50,906 nt of DNA from an uncultured Verrucomicrobiales bacterium (GTDB lineage: Bacteria > Verrucomicrobiota > Verrucomicrobiia > Verrucomicrobiales > Akkermansiaceae). The stretch is taken from the NCBI GenBank assembly GCA_937916135.1, contig CALFTQ010000100.1, positions 1 through 50,906 on the forward strand. The letters are read 5' to 3'. Within the stretch, counting starts at the first letter, position 1. Every line of letters starts with the position of its first letter. This document shows, one piece after another, positions 1 to 8,315 of this stretch. Both the position numbers and the translations under genes were made by a program. Under the pieces are notes generated by a model. The model was not told the DNA's origin. It made no database searches and saw only the letters and a list, made by a program, of their open reading frames with translations.

Positions 1-60
1 CCGTTCTCGTTTTTCGTTATCTGGGGATTCATCCCACAAAACTAGCAGAAGAACCGCATG

Positions 61-83
61 AATGGGGCTAGCCCCCAATTTTT
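61..83 (+). terminator. Weak terminator-like hairpin at window start
   Basis: A short GGGG-CTAG-CCCC palindrome is followed by a run of five T on the plus strand. It could end a plus-strand gene lying left of the window or sit at the 3' end of the minus-strand operon that stops at 96. The stem is only 4-5 bp, so the call is weak. I see no gene in bases 1-95. Confidence 0.25.
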
Positions 84-95
84 ACAACGGTGCGC

Positions 96-482
96 TTATT
101 CCTCGCAGAGCGCGAGCTCATCATTGGCGTGCAGGTTTTCCTGGCGCAGCTCCGGAGTGAACGCCACGGGGGCATAATCCACACCGGGATAGAGATAGAC
201 CACTACATTCCCCCCCATGGCGGCAGCGCGGCGGCGCACTTCCTGCAGGCAGTATTCATTACCCAGGTCGAGGCCGGAATCCTCATGCAGCAGGAAACGC
301 CCCACAATCCGGGTGCCGGGGGTAGAGGGCAGCATGGGGCGGAACTCCACCTCATACGGTTCCACCACGGCGCGGGTGCCGGAAATGAGCTCGCGCTCCA
401 CCGGGCACCAGCGACACTGCTGGCAGGAATCCAGAGCCAGAAGGGTCAGCAGGGCAACACTGATGCGGGGCAGAAGGGACAT
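96..482 (-). CDS. Small putative lipoprotein, unknown function
   Basis: A 128-residue protein with an N-terminal hydrophobic stretch (residues 5-17, ISVALLTLLALDS) followed by Cys20, which fits a short lipoprotein signal although Asp at -2 is unusual for a lipobox. The remainder is soluble with several Cys (about residues 20, 23, 26, 78, 126) and I do not recognise a family. The start codon overlaps the stop of the upstream gene as TAATG, so the two are translationally coupled. It is the last gene of the minus-strand operon beginning with ribH. The prediction is that it is anchored in a membrane and exposed to the periplasm. Confidence 0.6.
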   Translation of the reverse strand: MSLLPRISVALLTLLALDSCQQCRWCPVERELISGTRAVVEPYEVEFRPMLPSTPGTRIVGRFLLHEDSGLDLGNEYCLQEVRRRAAAMGGNVVVYLYPGVDYAPVAFTPELRQENLHANDELALCEE

Positions 483-757
483 TAATACTCCTGGGCAGGA
501 ACAAATTTGCAGCAGAAAACATCCTGCCCCGCTGCATGCAGGTGAATATCGATGCAGCCGGGGCGGTGGTGCACGGTGTAGGAATCATGATTCTCCGGCG
601 GGCGCGGAGAAAAGCGGCCGATGCGGTCCGGGGCGAGCACTGCGTTGCGCAACACGCAGACGAGGTGCTGGTTACTCATTTCCAGCATGCGTTCGTAATC
701 CGTGGTCGGCAGGGTCAGCAATGGTACGTTCTTGGAGCTCACGCGCGCACTATACAC
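482..757 (-). CDS. Small hypothetical protein
   Basis: A 91-residue reading frame starting with GTG, 27 bp downstream of the rlmN stop and ending in a TAATG overlap with the following lipoprotein gene. The tight spacing within a co-directional operon is the main support. It has no signal peptide or membrane segment; the C-terminal half is rich in His and Cys (H-x-H near residue 72 and a CC pair near residue 82), which could bind a metal, but this is inference. I do not recognise the family. The true start could be one of the in-frame ATG codons further in (around residues 24-27). Confidence 0.5.
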   Translation of the reverse strand: MYSARVSSKNVPLLTLPTTDYERMLEMSNQHLVCVLRNAVLAPDRIGRFSPRPPENHDSYTVHHRPGCIDIHLHAAGQDVFCCKFVPAQEY

Positions 758-784
758 GCCTACGGGCGTTTCGTCAAGGGATTT

Positions 785-1849
785 TTAAGAGTCGGTCTTC
801 TGCTGCGTGCGGCGAAGGCGCAGCTGGCCGCAGGCGGCGTTGATATCGTGGCCCTTCTCATAGCGCATGGTCACGGGGATTTTCTCTGCCATGAGGGCGC
901 GGCAGAAAGCCTTGCAATCCGCCTCGGACGGTCGCACCCAGGGGAGACCCTCCACGGTGTTGTAGGGGATGAGGTTCACCTTGGCATTCAGCTCACGGGC
1001 CACGCGGGCCAGCTTGCGGGCCTCGGGCAGCATGGCATTCACATCCCGGATGAGGATGTACTCCAGCGTGATCATGTGCTTGCCGGTGCGGTTCCATTCG
1101 CGCAGGGCGGGGATGAGCTCGCCAAGCGGCCACTTGCGGTTCACCGGCATCACCTGAGAGCGCACTTCATCGCTCGCGCCATGCAGGGAAACCGCCAGGC
1201 GAAGCGGCTTGCCGAACTCTGCCAGGCGGCGCAGCCCCGGCACGTTGCCCGAGGTGGAGATGGTGATGTGGCGTGCGCCGATGTTGAGGCTCTGCTGGTC
1301 CATGATGATGGTGAGCGCCGCCAGCAGGTTATCCATATTGGCCAGGGGCTCGCCCATGCCCATGAACACGAGGTTATCCACGCGCTCGCCGGCTATCTGC
1401 TCCGCGGCCAGAATCTGCCCCAGGATTTCAGAGGCGGTCAGGTTGCGGGTGAAGCCCAGCAGGCCGCTGGCGCAGAAGCGGCAGCCGAAGGCACAGCCCA
1501 CCTGTGAGGAAACACAGAGCGTGAGCCGCGAGCTGTGCGCGCCCCCCTGCCCCACCGCCGCGGGGATGATGACGGATTCCACCAGGTGGCCATCCTGCAT
1601 GCGGGAAAGGAACTTGCGGGTGGAGCCGGTGCTGCTTTCGCTCACCTCCACCACCTCCAGCGGGCGCAGGCAGAACTTTGCCGCCAGCTCCGCGCGCAGA
1701 GCCGGGGGCAGATTGCTCATCTGCTCAAAGGAAGTGGCGCGGTGTTTCCATATCCACTCCTGCAGCTGGGTGGCGCGGAAAGCCTTGTGGCCCATGCCGC
1801 CCAGCAGCTCCACCAGAGCCTCGCGCGTGTATTCCAGCAGGCAGTCCAT
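785..1849 (-). CDS. rlmN: Dual-specificity 23S rRNA (A2503-C2)/tRNA (A37-C2) methyltransferase RlmN
   Basis: Radical-SAM enzyme that methylates C2 of A2503 in 23S rRNA and of A37 in some tRNAs. The 354-residue length is normal for the family. The 4Fe-4S motif is CAFGCRFC (Cys119, Cys123, Cys126), followed by the GxGEP-type SAM segment MGMGEPLAN and the ISTSGNVPG strand. A Cys in the C-terminal sequence INAACGQLR is the expected methyl-accepting/resolving cysteine, with the other in the N-terminal half of the radical-SAM domain. It starts 5 bp after the ftsY stop, so it belongs to the ribH-nusB-ftsY-rlmN operon of translation and RNA functions. Confidence 0.95.
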   Translation of the reverse strand: MDCLLEYTREALVELLGGMGHKAFRATQLQEWIWKHRATSFEQMSNLPPALRAELAAKFCLRPLEVVEVSESSTGSTRKFLSRMQDGHLVESVIIPAAVGQGGAHSSRLTLCVSSQVGCAFGCRFCASGLLGFTRNLTASEILGQILAAEQIAGERVDNLVFMGMGEPLANMDNLLAALTIIMDQQSLNIGARHITISTSGNVPGLRRLAEFGKPLRLAVSLHGASDEVRSQVMPVNRKWPLGELIPALREWNRTGKHMITLEYILIRDVNAMLPEARKLARVARELNAKVNLIPYNTVEGLPWVRPSEADCKAFCRALMAEKIPVTMRYEKGHDINAACGQLRLRRTQQKTDS

Positions 1850-1854
1850 GGTGC

Positions 1855-2703
1855 TTACAGCAGGGTGTTCACGTATTCATCCACCTTGAAGGGGATGAGG
1901 TCATCCTTCCCTTCGCCGATGCCTAGGAACACCGGGGAAATGCCCAGTTCATCCTGAATGGCCACGGCCACACCGCCCTTGCCGGAGCCGTCCATCTTAG
2001 TGACCACCACTGCGGTAAGCGGCGTGGCCTTGTGGAACTCGCGCGCCTGCATCAGGGCGTTGCCGCCGGTGGTGGCATCCACCACCAGGTAGCAGGCCTG
2101 CGGGGCATCCGCATCCTGCTTGGCTATGGAACGGCGGATTTTGGAAAGCTCCTCCATGAGGTTGTGGCGGGTGTGCAGGCGCCCGGCGGTATCGCAGATG
2201 AGGTAGTGCACCCCTTCGTTAATGGCGCGGGTGTGCGCCTCGTAGCACACGGAGGCCGGGTCCTGATTCTCGCGGCCCTTGTAAAGCGGCACCTGCAGGC
2301 GGGTGGCCCAGCTTTCCAGCTGCTCCACGGCAGCCGCGCGGAAGGTATCTGCCGCAGCCAGCAGCACTTTGTGCCCCTGCTTCTGCAGCAGATGGGCCAG
2401 CTTGGCGCTGGTGGTGGTCTTGCCGGCACCGTTCACCCCCACCATCATGATGACCACGGGCTTGCCCGCAGCAGGCGCGGGCAGCTGCGGCAGCTCCGCC
2501 GGAAAAGCAGCCCGCAGCTGGGCCTTGATGTAGTCCGCAATGTCGCAGGCATCCTGCGAGTCCTGCTCCTGCAGCTCCTCGATGAGCGGAATCACACGTC
2601 TGGCACCGATATCGGACGATATGAGGTCGGCCTCCAGCTCATCCCAATCGATTTCGGGCTCGCCGAGGAACTTATCTATCAGTCGTGTGAAGAAATGGGC
2701 CAT
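1855..2703 (-). CDS. ftsY: Signal recognition particle receptor FtsY
   Basis: GTPase that docks the SRP-ribosome complex at the inner membrane for co-translational insertion. The 282 residues cover a short N domain (1-80) and the G domain: G1 GVNGAGKTTT (89-98), the DTFRAAAVEQL segment, G3 DTAGR (171-175), G4 TKMD (235-238) and the closing GxGEGKDDLIPF motif. The long acidic A domain of enterobacterial FtsY is absent, as in many bacteria. ATG start 21 bp after the nusB stop. All catalytic motifs are intact. Confidence 0.95.
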   Translation of the reverse strand: MAHFFTRLIDKFLGEPEIDWDELEADLISSDIGARRVIPLIEELQEQDSQDACDIADYIKAQLRAAFPAELPQLPAPAAGKPVVIMMVGVNGAGKTTTSAKLAHLLQKQGHKVLLAAADTFRAAAVEQLESWATRLQVPLYKGRENQDPASVCYEAHTRAINEGVHYLICDTAGRLHTRHNLMEELSKIRRSIAKQDADAPQACYLVVDATTGGNALMQAREFHKATPLTAVVVTKMDGSGKGGVAVAIQDELGISPVFLGIGEGKDDLIPFKVDEYVNTLL

Positions 2704-2724
2704 AGGGGGAGGAAGCGGAAAAAA

Positions 2725-3600
2725 TTATTTATTGGCAGCGGCGGCGATGATGCCGTGGATGAACTGGGCACTCTTGGAGCCGGAGTACTCATTGGCCAGC
2801 GCGGTAGCCTCGGAAACCACGATGGGCACCTCCAGCCCATTCTCCTCCAGCTCATAGAGAGCTATGTAAAGAATCGCCTTGTCCACCAGATCCACACGCT
2901 CCAGCGAGTAATTGGTGAGCAGGCCCTCCAGGCGCGGTTCCATGAGCGGGATGCGGGCAATGACACCCTTCACCAGCGTTTCCACGGCGGGGCGCAGCTC
3001 CTCCAGGTCCTGCGCCTGGCGCACCAGCCCGGCATATTCCTTGTTGCCGACCAGCTCCAGCGGAGCAGCCAGGGTGATGCAGACCTGCAGCATGCGGGCA
3101 CGGCGGTTGATGGTGGCGGCCAGACCATCCAGCTGCGGACGGTAGGCAGGAAAATCAGCAAAGCGCGGCAGCAGGTCGCGCCCCAGCGCCTCCACCACAG
3201 CGGCCAGGCGCAGCACATCGCCCGTGCAGAGCAGCAGCTGGTCCGTCGTCTCGCGGCGCTTATCGGTATAGCAATACTGCAGGGCCTTCACCGCAGCATC
3301 AAAATTCGAGGACTGGTTGCGGTAGCGCGCAATCTCCTCGCGCAGGGAGGCGGCGGTCAGGTCGGCGTGCATCATGTTCTCCACAGACTGCACGCGCTCC
3401 TCCAGCAGGCGGGCGGAATCCGCCGTGGCGCGGCAGGCATGCAGCAGCGCCTTGGCATGCGCCATGCGGAAGTGGTCGCGCTCCTTCTCCTGCGAGATTG
3501 ACCAGAACAACTGAGAATCAACCGGCCGGGAGCCGTTCGTGAGGTAGGTATAGAGGTAATTCAGCGCACTCTGGCGCACCTTGCTTCGGGAAATATTCAT
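2725..3600 (-). CDS. nusB: Transcription antitermination factor NusB with long N-terminal extension
   Basis: The last ~80 residues (NYSLERVDLVDKAILYIAL... to the C-terminus) are a recognisable NusB core ending with the IVVSEATALANEYS and FIHGI segments that are diagnostic for the family. The protein is 291 residues from the ATG at 3600, about twice the size of E. coli NusB; the N-terminal part begins with the family-like SRSKVRQSALNYLY, so the extra length is mainly an insertion of helical sequence in the middle. It acts with NusE, NusA and NusG in rRNA antitermination. An upstream in-frame ATG (3615) exists, but the downstream one gives the usual NusB opening. Located between ribH and ftsY; ribH-nusB is a common bacterial pairing. 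Confidence 0.9.
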   Translation of the reverse strand: MNISRSKVRQSALNYLYTYLTNGSRPVDSQLFWSISQEKERDHFRMAHAKALLHACRATADSARLLEERVQSVENMMHADLTAASLREEIARYRNQSSNFDAAVKALQYCYTDKRRETTDQLLLCTGDVLRLAAVVEALGRDLLPRFADFPAYRPQLDGLAATINRRARMLQVCITLAAPLELVGNKEYAGLVRQAQDLEELRPAVETLVKGVIARIPLMEPRLEGLLTNYSLERVDLVDKAILYIALYELEENGLEVPIVVSEATALANEYSGSKSAQFIHGIIAAAANK

Positions 3601-3621
3601 AACTCGACGTCTCAATCAGTC

Positions 3622-4161
3622 TCAGATAAGTGAACCGGTGCGGCTCACGGAATTGCGGCGTGCCTGGTAGCGCATTTCATCCTTCTGCTCCTGCAGCACG
3701 TTGAGCATCTCCAGCGCGGCGCGGGCGGCCTCGCGCCCGCGGTTCAGCGAGCTGGCTATGCAGCGGGCAAAGGCCTGCTCCTCGTTGCTCAGCAGCAGCA
3801 CCTCGTGAATCACCGGCACCAGGGATTCGCAGGCCTGGCTCATCAGCTGGTTCGTGATGGCGGTGCCAATCAGATCCGCATGCGCCGTGCTGCCGCGCAG
3901 AATCACACCAAAGGCAATCACCGCATCCGGAGTTTCGCCGCTCACCGGCTGTTCAATCGCGCGCTTCACCATCATGGGCACCTCAAAGGCGCCGGGCACG
4001 CGCACCACTTCCACCTCCACATCCGGCGCGGTCTCGGCCAGCTCATCCAGGCAGTTCTGCAAAAGCGCGTCGGTGTACTTCTCATTGTAGCGGGCCGCAA
4101 CAATCGTGATGCGCCCCCCGTCTACACGGGCCTGGACTTTCTGGGGGAGTTCTGTGGACAT
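3622..4161 (-). CDS. ribH: 6,7-dimethyl-8-ribityllumazine synthase
   Basis: Condenses 5-amino-6-ribitylaminouracil with 3,4-dihydroxybutanone phosphate in riboflavin synthesis; forms large oligomers in the cytoplasm. The 179 residues contain the signature VRVPGAFEVP (residues 53-62) and the catalytic His94 in the ILRGSTAHADLIG loop. The start at 4161 is chosen over the ATG at 4338 because the extra 59 residues have no family similarity and the promoter at 4208-4236 lies between the two. First gene of the operon ribH-nusB-ftsY-rlmN. No other rib gene is nearby. Confidence 0.93.
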   Translation of the reverse strand: MSTELPQKVQARVDGGRITIVAARYNEKYTDALLQNCLDELAETAPDVEVEVVRVPGAFEVPMMVKRAIEQPVSGETPDAVIAFGVILRGSTAHADLIGTAITNQLMSQACESLVPVIHEVLLLSNEEQAFARCIASSLNRGREAARAALEMLNVLQEQKDEMRYQARRNSVSRTGSLI

Positions 4162-4207
4162 AGTGGTGAAAGATACGTTACAGCGGCGTCTGTGTCCGCT
4201 GAGCTGC

Positions 4208-4236
4208 ACGCTACCACAACCCGGCGAAAGGGTCAA
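4208..4236 (-). promoter_or_regulatory. Promoter of the ribH operon
   Basis: On the minus strand TTGACC (4236-4231), 17-bp spacer, TAGCGT (4213-4208). The predicted start near 4200 gives a leader of about 40 nt, too short for an FMN riboswitch. Confidence 0.7.
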
Positions 4237-4282
4237 GCGCAAAGTAGAGATTTTTTTACGCGTCATATACGCGCGTGTGTGC

Positions 4283-4311
4283 TTGACACACCGCACCCCC
4301 AGGCGTATGAT
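4283..4311 (+). promoter_or_regulatory. Promoter of ppdK
   Basis: TTGACA (4283-4288), 17-bp spacer, TATGAT (4306-4311): the best sigma-70-type promoter in the window. It is followed by an AT-rich leader of about 50 nt with no clear Shine-Dalgarno sequence. Confidence 0.85.
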
Positions 4312-4367
4312 GCTGACCTCATCCCTAAATTTTTCCATTAACTAACAAAGAAGCAAAACACACAAAG

Positions 4368-7076
4368 ATGAACAAGATAGTCTATCATTTCGGCGGCGGC
4401 ACCGCCGATGGCGACGGCAGCATGAAGCCCCTGCTGGGTGGCAAGGGCGCCAACCTGGCCGAAATGGCCCGCATCGGTCTGCCCGTGCCTCCCGGATTCA
4501 CCATCACCACGGAGGTCTGCACCTACTACTACGACAATGGCCGCACCTACCCCGCCGAACTCGATGACTGCGTGAAGGAAGGCATCGCGAAGATGGAGGC
4601 CCTGGTGGGCCGCAAGTTCGGCGATACCGTGGAGATGCCCCTGCTCGTCTCCGTGCGCTCCGGCGCCCGCGAATCCATGCCGGGCATGATGGATACCATC
4701 CTGAACCTGGGTCTGAATGATGAGACCGTGGCCGCCATGGCCCAGGCCACCAGCAACCCCCGCTTTGCCTGGGACTGCTACCGCCGCTTTGTGCAGATGT
4801 ACGGCGATGTGGTGATGGGTGTGCAGAAAGCCGAGAACGAGGACATGGAACCCTTCGAAAGCGTCATCCACGGCCTGAAGCAGGAGCGCTACGGCAAGGA
4901 TATCTCCGACTCCGAGCTCACCGCCGAGGATAACCAGGAGCTGGTAAGCCGCTTCAAGACCCTGGTGCTCAAGCGCACCGGCGAAATGTTCCCCACCAGC
5001 CCGTGGGACCAGCTGCAGGGCGCCATCGGCGCCGTGTTCGGCTCCTGGAACAACGAGCGCGCCATCACCTACCGCCAGAAATACGGCATTCCCAGCGAGT
5101 GGGGCACCGCCGTGAACGTGCAGTGCATGGTGTTCGGCAACACCAGCGATGAATCCGGCTCCGGCGTGGCTTTCACCCGCAACCCCGCCGCCGGCACCAA
5201 TGAATTCTACGGCGAATTCCTCATGAACGCCCAGGGCGAGGACGTGGTGGCCGGTGTGCGCACTCCCGACCCCGTCTCCAAGCTGGCCGAGGTCATGCCC
5301 AGCGCCTTCCAAGAGCTCTGCGCCATCCGCAAGACCCTCGAAAACCACTTCCGCGACATGCAGGACTTCGAGTTCACCATCCAGGACCGCAAGGTCTACA
5401 TGCTCCAGACCCGCAACGGCAAGCGCACCGGCATCGCCGCCTTCCGCATCGCCTGCGACATGGAGAAGGAAGGTCTCATCGACTGGCAGACCGCCGTGAG
5501 CCGCATCCCCGCCGACCAGGTGGACCAGGTGCTCGCCCCCATTTTCGATGATGCCGCCGTGCGCAAGGCCAAGCCCATTGCCAAGGGGCTCAACGCCGGT
5601 CCCGGCGCTGCCTCCGGCCGTTTCTACCTGAATGCCAACCGCTGCGTGGAAGCCGCCCAGCGCGGTGAAAAGGTGCTGCTGGCCCGCCTGGAAACCAGCC
5701 CCGAAGACCTGCGCGGCATGATTGCCGCCGAGGGTATCCTCACCGCCCGCGGTGGTCTCTCCAGCCACGCCGCCCTCGTTGCCCGCCAGATGGGCAAGGT
5801 CTGCGTCTGCGGCGTGAGCGAAATGGAAATCGACTACAACGACCGCACCATCACCATCGCCGGCAAGGTATACAAGGAAGGTGACTACCTCTCGCTGGAC
5901 GGCACCGCCGGCCTCGTCTACGCCGGTGAGCTGCCCACCGCCCCCTCCGAAATCATCCAGGTGCTCATTCGCAAGACCATGAAGCCCGAGCAGAGCCAGA
6001 GCTACCGCGATTTCCAGCGCGTGATGGACTGGTGCGCCAAGGCCACGAAGCTGGGCGTGCGCACCAACGCCGACTCCCCCGACCAGGCCGCCGCCGCCCT
6101 TGCCTTCGGCGCCCAGGGCATCGGCCTCTGCCGCACTGAGCACATGTTCTTCTCCGGCAACCGCATCGACTTCATGCGCCGCATGATTCTCTCCGACCGC
6201 ATCGATGACCGCAAGCGCGCCGTGGATAAGCTGCTGCCCTTCCAGAAGAGCGACTTCAAGGGCATCTTCAAGGCCCTGCAGGGTCTGCCCGCCACCATCC
6301 GCCTGCTCGACCCGCCCCTGCATGAATTCCTGCCCCACACCAAGGAGCAGCAGCTCACCCTGGCCCAGAAGTTCGGCATGCCCGTGGAGGTCATCATGCG
6401 CCGCGTGCAGGAACTGCATGAGTTCAACCCCATGCTCGGCCACCGCGGCTGCCGCCTCGGCATCGACTACCCCGAAATCACCGAGATGCAGACCCGCGCC
6501 ATCATCGAGGCCGCCATCGAGGTGCAGGAGGAAGAGGGCATCGAGGTGAAGCCCGAAATCATGGTCCCCCTCGTGGCCTTCAAGCGCGAGCTCGACCTGC
6601 AGAAGGAAATCATCGACCGCGTGGCTGCCGAGGTCTTCGCCGAGAAGAAGCACAGCATCTCGTACAAGGTCGGCACCATGATTGAAATCCCCCGCGCCTG
6701 CGTCACCGCCGATGAGATTGCCGAAACCGCCGAATTCTTCTCCTTCGGCACCAATGACCTCACCCAGACCGGGCTGGGCATGAGCCGCGACGACTCCGGC
6801 TCCTTCCTGCCCCACTACCGCGACCTCGAAATCGTGAAGACCAACGTCTTCGCCAGCATCGACCAGGACGGCGTGGGCAAGCTCATGCAGATGGCCGAAA
6901 AACTCGGCCGCGGCACCCGCCCCGGCATGAAGATGGGCATCTGCGGCGAACACGGCGGCGACCCCGCCTCCGTCAAGTTCTGCCACAAGATCGGCCTCAC
7001 CTACGTCTCCTGCTCGCCCTACCGCGTGCCCACCGCCCGCATCGCCGCCGCTCAGGCTGCCCTGGCGGATAAGTAA
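4368..7076 (+). CDS. ppdK: Pyruvate, phosphate dikinase
   Basis: Interconverts pyruvate, ATP and phosphate with phosphoenolpyruvate, AMP and pyrophosphate; in anaerobes it often runs as a PPi-linked glycolytic enzyme. The 902 residues carry the N-terminal ATP-grasp domain (GGKGANLAEM near 24; RSGARESMPGMMDTILNLG near 100), the swivelling phosphohistidine domain (ARGGLSSHAALVARQMGK, His near 466) and the PEP/pyruvate barrel (GTNDLTQTGLG near 795, GICGEHGGDP near 858). All catalytic motifs look intact. It is a single-gene unit with a strong promoter and a strong terminator and the biased codon use of a highly expressed gene, which also leaves a very long antisense frame open. Confidence 0.97.
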   Translation: MNKIVYHFGGGTADGDGSMKPLLGGKGANLAEMARIGLPVPPGFTITTEVCTYYYDNGRTYPAELDDCVKEGIAKMEALVGRKFGDTVEMPLLVSVRSGARESMPGMMDTILNLGLNDETVAAMAQATSNPRFAWDCYRRFVQMYGDVVMGVQKAENEDMEPFESVIHGLKQERYGKDISDSELTAEDNQELVSRFKTLVLKRTGEMFPTSPWDQLQGAIGAVFGSWNNERAITYRQKYGIPSEWGTAVNVQCMVFGNTSDESGSGVAFTRNPAAGTNEFYGEFLMNAQGEDVVAGVRTPDPVSKLAEVMPSAFQELCAIRKTLENHFRDMQDFEFTIQDRKVYMLQTRNGKRTGIAAFRIACDMEKEGLIDWQTAVSRIPADQVDQVLAPIFDDAAVRKAKPIAKGLNAGPGAASGRFYLNANRCVEAAQRGEKVLLARLETSPEDLRGMIAAEGILTARGGLSSHAALVARQMGKVCVCGVSEMEIDYNDRTITIAGKVYKEGDYLSLDGTAGLVYAGELPTAPSEIIQVLIRKTMKPEQSQSYRDFQRVMDWCAKATKLGVRTNADSPDQAAAALAFGAQGIGLCRTEHMFFSGNRIDFMRRMILSDRIDDRKRAVDKLLPFQKSDFKGIFKALQGLPATIRLLDPPLHEFLPHTKEQQLTLAQKFGMPVEVIMRRVQELHEFNPMLGHRGCRLGIDYPEITEMQTRAIIEAAIEVQEEEGIEVKPEIMVPLVAFKRELDLQKEIIDRVAAEVFAEKKHSISYKVGTMIEIPRACVTADEIAETAEFFSFGTNDLTQTGLGMSRDDSGSFLPHYRDLEIVKTNVFASIDQDGVGKLMQMAEKLGRGTRPGMKMGICGEHGGDPASVKFCHKIGLTYVSCSPYRVPTARIAAAQAALADK

Positions 7077-7108
7077 GACGCAAGCGGCAGAAACCGCAAT
7101 TCCCCTCA

Positions 7109-7145
7109 AAAAACCAGTGCCGGCCCCGCCCGGCACTGGTTTTTA
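7109..7145 (+). terminator. Rho-independent terminator of ppdK
   Basis: AAACCAGTGCCGG pairs with CCGGCACTGGTTT across a 6-base loop (CCCCGC) and runs into five T. A stem of about 13 bp, 33 bp after the ppdK stop. Confidence 0.9.
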
Positions 7146-7203
7146 CGCTGGCCACGCCAGAGCTGCACCATTCACCAATAATTATTCACCACCCACTTCC
7201 TCA

Positions 7204-7232
7204 TTGACACCCTCGGCAACGTTTGCTATATT
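7204..7232 (+). promoter_or_regulatory. Promoter of the RelA/SpoT-domain gene
   Basis: TTGACA (7204-7209), 17-bp spacer, TATATT (7227-7232), with the ATG 21 bp downstream. Near-consensus in both boxes. Confidence 0.8.
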
Positions 7233-7253
7233 GCCTGCAAGACAAGGCGTTAT

Positions 7254-8315
7254 ATGTCACCTTTTGAAAAAAGACAATTCAGTGGCAAGCAAATCATCAA
7301 AGCCGGTGATATGCTGCGTGACATAGACCAGCTCTCCCCCGCCGACCGGGAGTGGGCTCTTGGTGTGCTCGATAACTTCCGAGCTCTGCACGCCATGCCT
7401 CTCAACACCTTCCAGGCCACGCTGCGGCAGCGCATCAAGCGTCTGGGCATATCCGATTTCATCGTCGCACAACGCATCAAGCGCAAACCCACCATTCTGG
7501 ACAAACTCCACCGCTATGCCGATATGCAGCTCAAGCGCATGCACGACATCGGCGGCATCCGTGCCATCCTCCCATCACTGAAAGAACTGGAGGCCCTTAA
7601 AAAGAACTACCTCGACACAAGCTCCAGACTTTCCCACAAGCTCGTGCGCGTAGATGACTATATCAGTCAGCCAAAAGCATCCGGCTACAGAGGGGTGCAC
7701 CTCGTATTCAGCTACCACACCACCCACCCGGACAAGCAGGACTACGAAGGATTGCGCATCGAAATGCAGCTGCGCACCCACCTGCAGCATATCTGGGCCA
7801 CCGCCGTGGAAATATTTGAAGCCTTTATGGGCGAAAACTTCAAATCCAGCCGCGGCAGTCAGGAGTGGCTGGAATTCTTTGCCCTCGTCTCCAGCGCCTT
7901 TGCCCATAAGGAAAAGCAACCCGTCATTCCGGAGCATGCCGACATGAGCCGGGAGGAACTGCTCCACAGCCTGCAGGAAAAGATGAGCTCCCTGCATGTG
8001 CTGGAAGTCATGCAGAGCTTCACCCTGACTGATATCCTCAGCTCAACGCACAAGCGGGAAAGCGGTCATGCGCTGCTCGTCTTCGATGCCGCAGAAAAAT
8101 TGTCCACCGTACGTCAATACACCGCCAGTGAATACGAGGAGGCATACTCCGCCTACATCCGGGCAGAAGAAGAAAACAGAAGCCGCCAGACGCGCCAGGT
8201 GGTGCTGGTGAAAATGGACTCCATTAAACAACTGGAAAAAGCCTACCCCAACTACTTTGCCAACATCAAACAATTCCGCACCCACCTGCTCCAGGTATTG
8301 AAAGGCTATAAATAA
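7254..8315 (+). CDS. Stand-alone RelA/SpoT-type nucleotidyltransferase (alarmone synthetase-like)
   Basis: A 353-residue protein with a (p)ppGpp-synthetase fold and no HD hydrolase domain. Visible motifs: the G-loop RIKRKPTILDKL (74-85), MHDIGGIRAI (96-105) with the metal-binding Asp, DYISQPKASGYRGVHLVF (135-152) with the base-stacking Tyr, and IEMQLRTHLQHIWATAVE (169-186) with the Glu of the E-x-Q-x-R-T motif. The C-terminal ~150 residues are helical and match no ACT, TGS or zinc-finger domain that I can see. It could be a small alarmone synthetase, or a RelA-like toxin/defence enzyme of the toxSAS/CapRel type that modifies tRNA; no antitoxin gene is adjacent, so a toxin would need self-control by the C-terminal part. 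It has its own strong promoter. Confidence 0.8.
   Translation: MSPFEKRQFSGKQIIKAGDMLRDIDQLSPADREWALGVLDNFRALHAMPLNTFQATLRQRIKRLGISDFIVAQRIKRKPTILDKLHRYADMQLKRMHDIGGIRAILPSLKELEALKKNYLDTSSRLSHKLVRVDDYISQPKASGYRGVHLVFSYHTTHPDKQDYEGLRIEMQLRTHLQHIWATAVEIFEAFMGENFKSSRGSQEWLEFFALVSSAFAHKEKQPVIPEHADMSREELLHSLQEKMSSLHVLEVMQSFTLTDILSSTHKRESGHALLVFDAAEKLSTVRQYTASEYEEAYSAYIRAEEENRSRQTRQVVLVKMDSIKQLEKAYPNYFANIKQFRTHLLQVLKGYK

Noticed and set aside
536..3501. Plus-strand frames opposite rlmN, ftsY and nusB (536-1507, 2032-3501)
   Set aside because: Opposite well-recognised genes; products are Gln/His/Gly-rich without domains.
4162..4207. FMN riboswitch before ribH
   Set aside because: The predicted promoter leaves only about 40 nt of leader and no RFN-type sequence is visible.
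4338..7136. Long open frame antisense to ppdK (932 codons, minus strand)
   Set aside because: It mirrors ppdK, whose codon use avoids TTA, CTA and TCA; the product is low-complexity Gly/Ala/His-rich with no domain.
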